A stretch of DNA of 64,000 nucleotides from positions 3,751,001-3,815,000 of the forward strand of contig NZ_CP068023.1 in the NCBI RefSeq assembly GCF_016695175.1, read 5' to 3'. The notes under the pieces were generated by a model that had not been told where the DNA came from, did no database searches, and worked only from the letters and a program-made list of their open reading frames with translations. Shown here piece after piece: positions 29,411 through 39,638 of this stretch (within the stretch, counting starts at the first letter, position 1; every line of letters starts with the position of its first letter). A program made the translations under genes and the position numbers. This stretch comes from Pseudoalteromonas sp. GCY. GTDB lineage: Bacteria; Pseudomonadota; Gammaproteobacteria; Enterobacterales; Alteromonadaceae.

Positions 29411-30883
29411 TTACATCATTACTACGTCAAACTGCTCTTGGCTATATAAGCTCTCAGTCTGAATGCTAACCTGCTTACCAATAAATAATTCAAGCTCTGC
29501 TAAATTATGATACTCGTCGTTGATCAAGGCTTCGCTCACCGCTGGCGAGGCATAAACCATAAACTTGTCGGCATCATAAGCACGATTCACACGTACGATT
29601 TCCCGTAGGATCTCATAGCAAACGGTTTCGACCGTTTTTAATGAACCACGACCTGAGCAAGATGGACACACATCACAAAGAATATGTTCTAGGCTCTCAC
29701 GCGTGCGCTTGCGGGTCATTTCTACAAGACCAAGTGCAGAGAGTCCATTGATATTGGCTTTCGCTCGGTCTTTAGACAACGCAGTTTCTAAAGAGTGCAA
29801 TACTCGGCGTTTGTGCTCGTCAGATACCATGTCAATAAAGTCGATAATAATGATACCACCAAGGTTTCGTAACCTTAGTTGCCTCGCAATTGCTGACGTC
29901 GCTTCAACATTGGTATTAAAAATCGTCTCTTCGAGATTACGATGGCCAACAAACGCGCCAGTATTAACATCAACCGTTGTCATTGCTTCCGTTTGGTCAA
30001 TGATAAGGTAGCCGCCTGACTTTAACTCAACCTTTCGATGTAGTGCTTTTTGGATCTCAGTTTCAACATCAAACAAGTCAAAAATGGGGCGCTCACCTGG
30101 GTAATACTCAAGTGCACTTGCGAGTTGGGGAACAAACTCTTCAGTGAAAAGCTTTAGTTCTTGGTAGGTTAACTTTGAGTCAACACGGATACGCTCCATG
30201 TCCTCACCAACATAATCACGCAAGGTGCGAAATGCTAAGGTAAGATCCTCGTGCAAAATTTTTGCTTTGCTCGTTTTACGGCGGCGAGTCACAATTTTTT
30301 GCCAAAGCTTTTTCAAAAACTCCGCATCATGCTGTAACTCGGCTTCGGAAGCACCTTCGGCAGCGGTACGAACGATAAAACCACCGTTTTCGTCATTATA
30401 TTGTGCAACGATTTCTTTTAATCGGTCGCGCTCTTGTTCGGTTTCAATACGCTGACTCACTCCCACGTGAGTCGCATCTGGCATAAACACCAAATAGCGT
30501 GAGGGAATAGTGATATCCGTAGTCAGTCTAGCGCCTTTTGTGCCAAGCGGATCTTTGACTACTTGTACCATAATGAACTGACCTTGTTTAACCAGCTCAC
30601 GAATATCCTGCACTTTCTTAACTGGGGACTCTGCCACCCCCTCTTCGATGGAAGCGCTGTTCACGATATCTGACGCATGTAGAAACGCCGCTTTTTCCAA
30701 GCCGATGTCCACAAAAGCAGCCTGCATACCAGGAAGGACTCGGCTTACTTTGCCAAGATAAATATTACCAACGATGCCTAGGTTACCGATCCGTTCAACT
30801 TGAACTTCTTGCAGCACCCCATTTTCGATTAAGGCTACGCGACTTTCACTTGGGGTGACATTGATTAGTAGTTCGCTACTCAT
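29411..30883 (-). CDS. rng: Ribonuclease G
   Basis: RNase G matures the 5' end of 16S rRNA and takes part in mRNA decay. The 490 residues show an S1 domain near residues 35-125, the catalytic region with TTVDVNTG and GGIIIIDFIDM carrying the metal-binding aspartates, and the zinc-link cysteines in CDVCPSCSGRG. The length equals E. coli RNase G and excludes RNase E. It lies 3 bases after maf. Confidence 0.97.
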   Translation of the reverse strand: MSSELLINVTPSESRVALIENGVLQEVQVERIGNLGIVGNIYLGKVSRVLPGMQAAFVDIGLEKAAFLHASDIVNSASIEEGVAESPVKKVQDIRELVKQGQFIMVQVVKDPLGTKGARLTTDITIPSRYLVFMPDATHVGVSQRIETEQERDRLKEIVAQYNDENGGFIVRTAAEGASEAELQHDAEFLKKLWQKIVTRRRKTSKAKILHEDLTLAFRTLRDYVGEDMERIRVDSKLTYQELKLFTEEFVPQLASALEYYPGERPIFDLFDVETEIQKALHRKVELKSGGYLIIDQTEAMTTVDVNTGAFVGHRNLEETIFNTNVEATSAIARQLRLRNLGGIIIIDFIDMVSDEHKRRVLHSLETALSKDRAKANINGLSALGLVEMTRKRTRESLEHILCDVCPSCSGRGSLKTVETVCYEILREIVRVNRAYDADKFMVYASPAVSEALINDEYHNLAELELFIGKQVSIQTESLYSQEQFDVVMM

Positions 30884-30886
30884 ATT

Positions 30887-31453
30887 TTATTTTAAAAACC
30901 GTTGAATTAATTCGTCTGTCTCATATAAAGGTAAGCCGACAACTGCAAAATAGCTACCTTGGATCTCAGTTACAAAGCGTCCACCTAAGCCTTGGATCCC
31001 GTAGCCACCCGCTTTATCTTGTGGCTCGTTGGTGTCCCAGTAGGCATCAATTTCAGTTTCGCTGAGCGTTTTAAAGGTCACATTGGTCACAATCACATCG
31101 CTCAGTACTTTGCTTGTATCTGCAAGTGCAATCGCCGTCATCACCTGATGCGTATGACCAGAAAGGCGCTGCATCATCGCTTTGAAATCCGCTTTATCAC
31201 GAGGCTTACCAAGCGCTTCTCCGTCAATGACAACCACAGTGTCACTGCCAAGAACCGGCTTATCGGTATACCCTAGCGCCACACCTGATTGCGCTTTTAA
31301 ACACGCTAAACGCTCTACAAGCTGTAATGCGCTTTCATCGTCTAGCGGACTTTCATCAGCATCAACACTAAATTGCTCGAACGAATAGCCCAGCTGAGAA
31401 AGTAGCGCTTTGCGACGCGGAGAAGCCGAAGCTAAATATAAAGAAATAGACAT
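30887..31453 (-). CDS. maf: Maf/YhdE-type nucleoside triphosphate pyrophosphatase
   Basis: A house-cleaning pyrophosphatase acting on dTTP, UTP and modified pyrimidine nucleotides. The 188 residues open with the Maf signature LASASPRRKALL and contain GSDTVVVIDGEALGKP and KAGGYGIQG. It overlaps the mreD stop by one base, keeping the order mreBCD-yhdE-rng of E. coli. Confidence 0.95.
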   Translation of the reverse strand: MSISLYLASASPRRKALLSQLGYSFEQFSVDADESPLDDESALQLVERLACLKAQSGVALGYTDKPVLGSDTVVVIDGEALGKPRDKADFKAMMQRLSGHTHQVMTAIALADTSKVLSDVIVTNVTFKTLSETEIDAYWDTNEPQDKAGGYGIQGLGGRFVTEIQGSYFAVVGLPLYETDELIQRFLK

Positions 31454-31932
31454 TATCTGATCCTAAACTGTCTACGATATTTTCTCAGCAGTGGGAATAT
31501 CCACAGCCAACACACCATGCCCGTAACCGCAGGCCACAGATAATGCGGGTTAAAGTAGATATCGAGCAAGAAATGATTAAGCCAAAATTGTAACAAATGA
31601 TAGAGCGCGAGAAATAGCCCGATCAGCACTGCTTGCTGCCAGATGGAGAAATTACGAATTTTCTGAAAGTTGCTGGCGGTAATATAAATACAAATGGAAT
31701 AGGTCAACGAGTTCACTCCGAGTGGCGCGCCCATCGCTAAATCTATTATCAGGCCAGTCATCCAAGCCCAACCAATATTCACACGGTGAGGAACGGCCAA
31801 AGACCAGTACATCAGCACCAATAATACCCAGTCAGGACGAAATGGCTCAAGTGAGAATGGTAATGGCATAAGCGCCATGATTAACGCAACAAAGACACTC
31901 AATGCAATCAATAAGTTGCTATGTTTACTCAT
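31453..31932 (-). CDS. mreD: Rod shape-determining protein MreD
   Basis: Polytopic inner-membrane subunit of the elongasome. The 159 residues hold about five hydrophobic segments and the motif DWVLLVLMYWSLAVPHRVN typical of gammaproteobacterial MreD. It overlaps mreC by 8 bases. Confidence 0.94.
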   Translation of the reverse strand: MSKHSNLLIALSVFVALIMALMPLPFSLEPFRPDWVLLVLMYWSLAVPHRVNIGWAWMTGLIIDLAMGAPLGVNSLTYSICIYITASNFQKIRNFSIWQQAVLIGLFLALYHLLQFWLNHFLLDIYFNPHYLWPAVTGMVCWLWIFPLLRKYRRQFRIR

Positions 31933-32766
31933 GATTAATTGCCTCTTGGCTACGTTTACCTAACACCACGAGTAAGCGAATGCGATCTAGTTGTGCAATC
32001 GGCTCTGCCTGTACTTGTGCAAACGGTAGGCCTTCGTCTCTGTCTATTTCAGTAACTACAGCCACCGGATAGCCTTCAGGGAAAGTACCACCAAGCCCGG
32101 AAGTGACCAACACATCACCAATGCGAATATCCATGCTATGCGGTACATGAGCAAGGCGAACATTATTGATTTTACCCGTCCCCTCAACCACAGTGCGAAC
32201 GTCATTACGCAATATTCTGACCGGTGTCGCATGGGTGGTATCTGTCATAAGCAGCACTCTTGAGGTCGTTGTACCGACTTGAGTTAGCTGTCCAACAATG
32301 CCCATTTCGTCAATAACAGCCTGCCCTTCGCTGATCCCATCAATAGTGCCGCGATTAATCACCACCTGATGACTATAAGGGTTCGAATGAACAGATAAGA
32401 CTTGAGATATTAAACGTTGATTGGTTTCCCTAGCCGAAGCACCTAATAAGGCGCGCAATTCTTGATTTTCTTTTTGCAAAAACTGAAGTTGCTGTAATTG
32501 CTCACTCTGTATTAATTGTTTTTCTCTGAGTGCTTGGTTTTCTTGTTGCAGCTTTTCTCTGGTATTGAGACTTTTCAGGCCCAAGTTGAACGCTTCATAG
32601 GGAATGTTAGCGACGTACAGTAGCGGACTGACCAAAGTGTTTAAACTGGTTCGCACCATAGTCCCACCAACCGTGTAGCGGTCACCAATGATCAGAATAA
32701 TACTAAGCACAACTGCGACAGTAAGTCGCAGTTGTAAAGGAACGGTTCGGCCAAATAATAAATTCA

Positions 32767-32767
<1 letters not shown>
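31925..32767 (-). CDS. mreC: Rod shape-determining protein MreC
   Basis: Bitopic elongasome protein that links MreB to the periplasmic synthases. The 280 residues begin with a membrane helix at about 13-30, then a coiled coil rich in glutamine and leucine (about 68-110), then the beta-barrel region with SGLGGTFPEGYPVA near residue 225. Its start overlaps the mreB stop. Confidence 0.95.
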
Positions 32768-33837
<1,070 letters not shown>

Positions 33838-33845
33838 TCAAACAA

Positions 33846-33864
33846 AGCAGCATCACCTGCTGCT
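33846..33864 (-). terminator. Weak terminator-like hairpin upstream of mreB
   Basis: Minus strand AGCAGCA-GGTGA-TGCTGCT followed by TTGTTTG, between the FGE-fold gene and mreB. The T tail is interrupted. Confidence 0.5.
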
Positions 33865-33877
33865 CTTAATTTACTAC

Positions 33878-35890
33878 TTATCGCTCTCGAACAAGTCGAA
33901 AACCTATATAATTCGCTCTAAAATCTGGCGCTAACGCTAAGCGAGTTGACACTCGAGCCAAACTCGGCGCGAAGTTCCATGCACCGCCACGCACTGTAAC
34001 ATCGCTCTGAGAAACACGCTTTTGCGTCCACTCCCAAACATTTCCTACAGTATCATATAAGCCATAGCTATTCGGTGAAAATTGGGCTACTGGTGAAGGA
34101 CTTTTATTAGACCACTCACTGCCACACCAACCACAATTAGCTAGGTTTCTTCCGATTTCATTACCCCAAGGGTACTCAGATGCAGTGCCTGCACGCGCCG
34201 CATATTCCCATTCAACTTCATTGGGTAATCTAAATTGCTGTCCTTTTTCGCCAGATAACCAGTTGGCATAGGCTTTGGCATCGTCATAGGCAACACAAAC
34301 AACGGGAAAATTATCTGATTGCTCGTAACCTGGGTTTTCCCAATTATATTCAAGCTCCCAAACCGGTTCGCCATTTTTATAGTATGCGCAGCCTTTACCT
34401 TGTTCGGCTAAGGTTTTATATCCAGTGCTTTGCGCGAAACGGCGAAAAGCCGCCACTGTAACCTCAGTGCTCTGCATGGCATATGAATGACTCAACACTT
34501 TTTCAACAATGGGACGCTCATTTGGTAAACCATTACCCGTCAGGTCGCCCATTTTAAAAGTGCCCGCAGGGATAATAGCTAGCTCATTTTCAGTATTTGC
34601 TACGGCAACCACCTGTACTTTTTGCGCTTCAGGCTCAGGCTTTTTCGTTACAACAGATGTTACCGATTGGCGTTTCTTCACCAATTTCGCATTAATGGTT
34701 TGTGCCGCTCGCAGATTAATGCGTGCTTTATAAGGTTCATAACCTAATTTACGGATCTCAACGTCATAAAATCCGACAGGAATTGCTACTGTCGTTTTTG
34801 TCGCGCCGTAGCTGACTCCATTAATAAATACTTCGTCGTCGTAAACATTTGATCTTAAAGTTAACTCGACTGTTTTATCAGCCGTTTGTGACTTTTTTAC
34901 AAGAGGGGTCTCCACGACAGGCTGCTTTGTAATAGTCGCGACTTCAACCGGTTCACTTTGCTCGTCCGAAAAAGTCAGTTGATTATCACTGTAGACTGTC
35001 GAGTAGTTCGACTGGTAATTTACGGCAAGCGGAGTCCCATACTCAGCACAATAACGATTGTCTAAGCTCAACAAGTTACATAAGCGGCTGCTATTTACAT
35101 CACCACGCATCGTCACACTGAGGTTAACGTTGTAGTTGCCTTGTCCACTGAATCCACTATTTACAACATGGCTGCTAACCACTTGAACCTGCGCGCCAGC
35201 CATATTGCGTTTTGGCTCGACAACACGGCTCTCGGTTAGGTTTGCAAAAATCTGATCAATAAAGCGCTTGGTTGCTTTTTGAAGCCCCATTTGCTGACCA
35301 CGCTGTTCACAAGCCGCCAAAGTTTCTGTGCGCTTACAGTTAATCGTGTGGTCTACCTCTAGCGTACCTTCACGAGTAAACTCATTACGTAGTCGCTCTA
35401 CTCGCGCTGTGCCAAGCTGATCTTTTAAGTTTTCAAGCGTATTTACTAAGGTGTGCTTAGTTACACGGACTTGCTCAATATCTTTACGCTGTGATGCAAT
35501 CGCCGCAATCTGCATCGCAATGTCTTCTTTATTCTGCTTGTGATCCGCCACTGCTTGTTGATAACGCGTTTGCGCAGAAGAAATATCAATGGAAGGATCA
35601 TCAATTAGCCGACGATACAACTCATTCATTGCATCTAAGGCCTGATTTTTTTCTTTGTCTAACTCACCTGAACGTTTTCTCAATAACTCAAGTTGAGACT
35701 GCAGACGCGTTTCCTCTGCTAGGTGTTTTTCTAAAACGACCGAGTATCTGTCTAATTCGCTTTGCTTGTTAGACAATTCAGACTCGATGGCAGTGACCGT
35801 TGCAGTATCTTGCGCCATAGCGCTTTGAGCAACAGTTCCCATGGCCAGGATCGAGGCCGAGACAATAAAAGTTAAAGGAGCAATTCGCAT
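33878..35890 (-). CDS. Periplasmic coiled-coil/PEGA protein with a C-terminal FGE-sulfatase-like domain, probably non-catalytic
   Basis: I do not recognise a specific gene. The 670 residues begin with a signal peptide (cleavage near QSAMAQ, about residue 27), then a coiled coil (about 30-165), a region with a few cysteines (about 180-290), a PEGA-like beta domain (about 335-405, with FINGVSYG and GFYDVEIRKLGYEPY), and a formylglycine-generating-enzyme/SUMF1 fold from about 440 to the end. The fold signatures FKMGD, RLPNEVEWEYAARAG, GNVWEW and VRGGAWN are clear. The two redox cysteines that FGE needs after RGGSW are absent, so sulfatase activation is unlikely and a binding or structural role is more plausible. 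ATG at 35890 gives the best signal peptide; an ATG at 35899 is possible. Confidence 0.85.
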   Translation of the reverse strand: MRIAPLTFIVSASILAMGTVAQSAMAQDTATVTAIESELSNKQSELDRYSVVLEKHLAEETRLQSQLELLRKRSGELDKEKNQALDAMNELYRRLIDDPSIDISSAQTRYQQAVADHKQNKEDIAMQIAAIASQRKDIEQVRVTKHTLVNTLENLKDQLGTARVERLRNEFTREGTLEVDHTINCKRTETLAACEQRGQQMGLQKATKRFIDQIFANLTESRVVEPKRNMAGAQVQVVSSHVVNSGFSGQGNYNVNLSVTMRGDVNSSRLCNLLSLDNRYCAEYGTPLAVNYQSNYSTVYSDNQLTFSDEQSEPVEVATITKQPVVETPLVKKSQTADKTVELTLRSNVYDDEVFINGVSYGATKTTVAIPVGFYDVEIRKLGYEPYKARINLRAAQTINAKLVKKRQSVTSVVTKKPEPEAQKVQVVAVANTENELAIIPAGTFKMGDLTGNGLPNERPIVEKVLSHSYAMQSTEVTVAAFRRFAQSTGYKTLAEQGKGCAYYKNGEPVWELEYNWENPGYEQSDNFPVVCVAYDDAKAYANWLSGEKGQQFRLPNEVEWEYAARAGTASEYPWGNEIGRNLANCGWCGSEWSNKSPSPVAQFSPNSYGLYDTVGNVWEWTQKRVSQSDVTVRGGAWNFAPSLARVSTRLALAPDFRANYIGFRLVRER

Positions 35891-36189
35891 ATGTTCCATT
35901 CCCAACAGCGGCAATTGTTTGGTCTTGTTATTTCTTATAGTTAGGGCTCTATGCTATGTACTTACAAAGTAAAACACAAGCTTTGCACAATTAATATCTG
36001 AGTTTACAACTATTAACCAGCGTCTTGCCAGTTTTTAGCTGAGATTTTGTCTATTTTTCTCTAACATCGCGATGTGTTACTAATTCGAGTCCAAAATAGA
36101 AGATAGGTAATCAAGAAGATATGATAACCTCTGGAGTGAAACGCTCGGGTTATTTATTATAGCACGCAAAATATCAGACTGATTTCATC
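35891..36189. other. Divergent intergenic region
   Basis: About 300 AT-rich bases between the FGE-fold gene (minus) and the PLP enzyme gene (plus). Both promoters should lie here, but I cannot place a convincing -35/-10 pair. No reading frame or strong repeat is seen. Confidence 0.5.
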
Positions 36190-37101
36190 ATGCAAACCAT
36201 CACCAATATCACCGAGTCACCAATCCAAACTATTCACCACCCGACATTGGATAAATATGGTTTAACTTTGTTGGTTAAGCGTGATGATTTGCTACACCCT
36301 GTGATCCAAGGAAACAAATGGCGTAAGCTAAAATACAACATACTCCACCTAAAGCAAGCTGGCCTTGAAGAGTTAGTCACTTTTGGCGGGGCGTTTTCCA
36401 ATCACTTATATGCTACCAGCATGGCATGCAAACTTTTCGCAATCAAAGGTCACTTAATTGTTAGAGGCCCAGAGATTGACCGGCACAATCCAACGCTAAA
36501 AATGGCAAGCGCTTGCGGGCTAACACTTCATCCCGTGAGTCGAGTCGAATATCGGCAAAGAAATCAACCTGAATACATTCAAACTCTGCAAGCCAAGTTT
36601 AATAATGCTTATCTCATACCAGAAGGCGGCACTAATGCACTTGCACTGCAAGGCGTTGAAGAGTTAGCGCATTCCTTGCCGCAAAGTGATTATGTCATGA
36701 CAGCTGTGGGCAGTGGTGGCACAGTGGCAGGACTAATCTCGGGATTACCTAACCACACGCAGGTTTTAGGCGTTACGGTACTAAAAGGTACTGAATACCT
36801 AGCACAGGAGATACATGAATTAATCACAGCTCAGCGCTGTGCGCCATGGCAGCTACTCCATGATTTTCACCACGGAGGTTACGCCAAGACTACGCCTGAA
36901 TTGCTGAGTTTTTGCCATGAAATGAAGGTAAAATATCGTTTGCCTCTTGAGCCTATTTACACTGGTAAACTGTTTTACGCTATTTTCACTTTGGCTAAAC
37001 AAGGATACTTCAAAAAAGGCAGTGTGATCACCGCAATCCATACCGGCGGTTTACAAGGATTAGATGGTTTGAGATATATGGCAAATAAAAAGTCGACCTA
37101 A
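36190..37101 (+). CDS. PLP-dependent enzyme, ACC deaminase/D-cysteine desulfhydrase family
   Basis: A fold-type II PLP enzyme of the tryptophan-synthase-beta superfamily. The 303 residues carry the PLP lysine in GNKWRKLKYN (Lys43), the substrate loop GGAFSNHLYATS and the phosphate-binding GSGGTVAG. These patterns fit the 1-aminocyclopropane-1-carboxylate deaminase/D-cysteine desulfhydrase branch. The substrate cannot be told from sequence alone. It stands alone on the plus strand between two minus-strand genes and has no clear ribosome site. Confidence 0.85.
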   Translation: MQTITNITESPIQTIHHPTLDKYGLTLLVKRDDLLHPVIQGNKWRKLKYNILHLKQAGLEELVTFGGAFSNHLYATSMACKLFAIKGHLIVRGPEIDRHNPTLKMASACGLTLHPVSRVEYRQRNQPEYIQTLQAKFNNAYLIPEGGTNALALQGVEELAHSLPQSDYVMTAVGSGGTVAGLISGLPNHTQVLGVTVLKGTEYLAQEIHELITAQRCAPWQLLHDFHHGGYAKTTPELLSFCHEMKVKYRLPLEPIYTGKLFYAIFTLAKQGYFKKGSVITAIHTGGLQGLDGLRYMANKKST

Positions 37102-37122
37102 TCAGCTCATGCGGTTAGCGTT

Positions 37123-38709
37123 TTAGTGAATATCAGCGAGTTGTTGTAATGGTGCGGAGAAATAATGACCTTGGGCCCCCTTCACTCCAAGCCCTTTGAT
37201 GCAACTCAATTCAGCAACAGTTTCAATCCCCACGGCATATACAGGGACACCCAAACTTCTCGCTTGAGCGACGATCTGCTTTACTGTGCGTTTACGATAG
37301 GCAGACTTTTCAATGCCGTGTACCAGCTCGTAGCTGAGCTTGATAGCTTTTATCAACTCGGCAAGCGGCGAGCGCCCTAGCGTAAGAGCCTGTGTAACGT
37401 TATCCAAATAAATATCGCACCCAAGTCGATGCAACCTATCAAAAGCTGCTAACAACCGCTCTCCATGTTGATAGACCTCTTCTATGCTAAGTTCAAACCC
37501 AATTGCCGCACCACTATGAGACGCAATGAGCTGCCCCTCTAGCCATTCAATAAACTGACTATCCACCCAACTCGAAATATGTAAGTTAATACTTACCTTG
37601 CCAAAACTCCTTTCCTGCTCATAGACAGACAATACCTGCTTAACTATCGCCCTATCCAGAAACTGAAATTGCTCAGGGGTATAAAGGTGTTGCATCACCT
37701 GCTTGGCCGAAATTCTCCCCATTTCTTTGTGAGTCACTCTTAGTAGCGCTTCGCTTACAATTACGTCTTCGGCTAAAAAATCAAACAATGGCTGGAAGAA
37801 TAAGGAGAACTGCCCAGCTTTCAGATAACTCAGCAAAGCCTCACCGTCTTCGTTAAGGCGTTTTGCCAATGACTCTGTGAGATGAACTAGATGAGTATGC
37901 TGCCACACTTGATTTTGCGCAATCGAGAGCGCTGATTTTGCGCTTTGATAAACCTGTGTTTGTTGTTTATTTTCCTGATAAAAACAAGCGCCAAGCTTCA
38001 CTTTGCTGCGAGATAAATCCCCCCGAAACTCTAGCAGTACTCGATAAACGATTTCGTGCATTTGCTTTGCCAAATCCATACCTTTAGTCGCCCCTATCTG
38101 CTTTACTGTCACGGCTAATGCCCCTGAAGCTAGATACTTAACTGCCACCGTCCCAAACTCTCCAACGCCTTTAACCAGTGCAAGCTGAAAATGTAACTGC
38201 AGATCAACTTCTTTAGGCGTACTGCACTGCCAATGGATTAACGCAAATAATGCATACTGCCCTTCAGGAGCGGGGGCTGGTAAAGCCACAGGCTTCTGCG
38301 CATGTGAAGTAGACTCAGCCTTACCGTATAAAAACCACCACCGATGTACGAATAACACCAGCCCAATCGACAATAAATTGAAAAATATCAATATATATCC
38401 ATGACTTATCCATATGGATTCATGATACAAGGTAACGGTTTGGTCATTGGCAACAAATTGATGTTCTTCTGCATTCGCAATAGGTAACAACGAAAAACCA
38501 TACTTCGTAGCTATTTCACTTACTCCCGCAGCAAAAGCTTCAGCTGATAGCTGCGAAATTTCAGCCGCAGCCTCTTCTCCTTGCGTGTGAACCTGAAGGT
38601 GCAATAAATGATTCAGAAGGAAATTTAGACACAACAACACCGCCAAACTTACCGCGACTAGCTTTTTTCGGTACTGACGACTAAATCCATCTAACAGCTG
38701 AATGGGCAT
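37123..38709 (-). CDS. csrD: Membrane protein with degenerate GGDEF and EAL domains, CsrD/MshH candidate
   Basis: E. coli CsrD targets the sRNAs CsrB and CsrC for decay and has inactive GGDEF and EAL domains. Here two membrane helices (about 15-35 and 100-125) enclose a short periplasmic part. A GGDEF-like region without the GGDEF motif follows, then an EAL domain from about 300. The EAL domain keeps SEALLR and QGHYFS, but the DDFG loop reads LDNVTQ and the IKID site reads IKLS, so phosphodiesterase activity is unlikely. Position next to ssb and near mreB supports csrD/mshH. It is shorter (528 residues from ATG 38709, or 542 from a TTG at 38751) than E. coli CsrD. The symbol rests mainly on context. 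Confidence 0.65.
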   Translation of the reverse strand: MPIQLLDGFSRQYRKKLVAVSLAVLLCLNFLLNHLLHLQVHTQGEEAAAEISQLSAEAFAAGVSEIATKYGFSLLPIANAEEHQFVANDQTVTLYHESIWISHGYILIFFNLLSIGLVLFVHRWWFLYGKAESTSHAQKPVALPAPAPEGQYALFALIHWQCSTPKEVDLQLHFQLALVKGVGEFGTVAVKYLASGALAVTVKQIGATKGMDLAKQMHEIVYRVLLEFRGDLSRSKVKLGACFYQENKQQTQVYQSAKSALSIAQNQVWQHTHLVHLTESLAKRLNEDGEALLSYLKAGQFSLFFQPLFDFLAEDVIVSEALLRVTHKEMGRISAKQVMQHLYTPEQFQFLDRAIVKQVLSVYEQERSFGKVSINLHISSWVDSQFIEWLEGQLIASHSGAAIGFELSIEEVYQHGERLLAAFDRLHRLGCDIYLDNVTQALTLGRSPLAELIKAIKLSYELVHGIEKSAYRKRTVKQIVAQARSLGVPVYAVGIETVAELSCIKGLGVKGAQGHYFSAPLQQLADIH

Positions 38710-38920
38710 AATGTTTTTATTGGGTGGAAAGATAACTGAAGTGTTGTTCAAAATAGTGCAAAACTCAAGCTAGATGCGGCTTTTAATTGTACAGAAAGGA
38801 TAAGCAACTGAGCCAAAACTAGAAATGCGTTAAGTTTATTAATCGCACAAGATGTTAAGCTTTATCTAAGCTTACTCGTCGTCACCATTTTCTTAGAAGT
38901 ATTTATACCAGTAAAAAACA

Positions 38921-38946
38921 AAAACCCCAGCATAATGCTAGGGTTT
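38921..38946 (-). terminator. Terminator after ssb
   Basis: Minus strand AAAACCCTAGCAT / ATGCTGGGGTTTT with one bulged position, followed by T residues, about 20 bases past the ssb stop. Confidence 0.85.
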
Positions 38947-38967
38947 TCTTAGATGCTATATCACCAT

Positions 38968-39621
38968 TTAGAACGGAATGTCATCATCAAAATCAATTGG
39001 CGGCTCCATAGGATTTGAGCTACCGCCTGATTGACCGTTGTTTTGGTTCTGTTGTGGTGCAAAGCCACCTTGAGACTGGCCACCAAATCCAGAAGACTGC
39101 TGTGAATTCTGCTGCGATTGCTGCGGTGCGAATCCACCTTGCTGCTGGTTTGACTGGCTTTGCTGTGGCTGCGAATATTGCTGCTGAGGTGCTTGATTAT
39201 AGCTTTGCTGGCCATAATTGTTTTGCTGCTGTTGACCACCTTGGTACTGACCACCACCTTGACCCTGCTGCTCGCCACGGCCACCTAGCATTTGCATTTG
39301 ACCACCCATGTCCACAACGATTTCCGTTGTGTACTTTTCTTGGCCGCTTTGATCTGTCCACTTACGAGTCTGTAGACGACCTTCAATGTAAACCTGCGAG
39401 CCTTTTCTTAAATACTCACCCGCAACTTCCGCAAGTTTACCGAACAACACCACACGATGCCATTCTGTACGCTCTTGCAATTGACCAGTGTTTTTATCTT
39501 TCCAGCTATCCGTAGTTGCAATGCTGATGTTAGCCACGCCGTTACCGTTTGGCATATAGCGAACTTCAGGATCTTGGCCCAGATTACCTACCAAAATTAC
39601 TTTATTAACACCACGTGCCAT
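38968..39621 (-). CDS. ssb: Single-stranded DNA-binding protein
   Basis: SSB protects single-stranded DNA and recruits partners through its acidic tip. The 217 residues have an OB fold (about 1-112, opening [20 protein letters not shown]), a long glutamine/glycine-rich linker with two copies of GGFAPQQ, and the intact tip DFDDDIPF. The linker is longer than that of E. coli SSB (178 residues in all). It lies 17 bases after the MFS gene and diverges from uvrA at a distance, as in Vibrio. Confidence 0.97.
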   Translation of the reverse strand: MARGVNKVILVGNLGQDPEVRYMPNGNGVANISIATTDSWKDKNTGQLQERTEWHRVVLFGKLAEVAGEYLRKGSQVYIEGRLQTRKWTDQSGQEKYTTEIVVDMGGQMQMLGGRGEQQGQGGGQYQGGQQQQNNYGQQSYNQAPQQQYSQPQQSQSNQQQGGFAPQQSQQNSQQSSGFGGQSQGGFAPQQNQNNGQSGGSSNPMEPPIDFDDDIPF

Positions 39622-39638
39622 GGCATTGTCTCCTCACA

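Noticed and set aside
33878..35890. Active sulfatase-modifying enzyme
   Set aside because: The two essential FGE cysteines are absent and no sulfatase gene is in the window.
39015..39515. 166-codon plus-strand frame
   Set aside because: Antisense to ssb, kept open by the glutamine-rich repeat coding of the linker.
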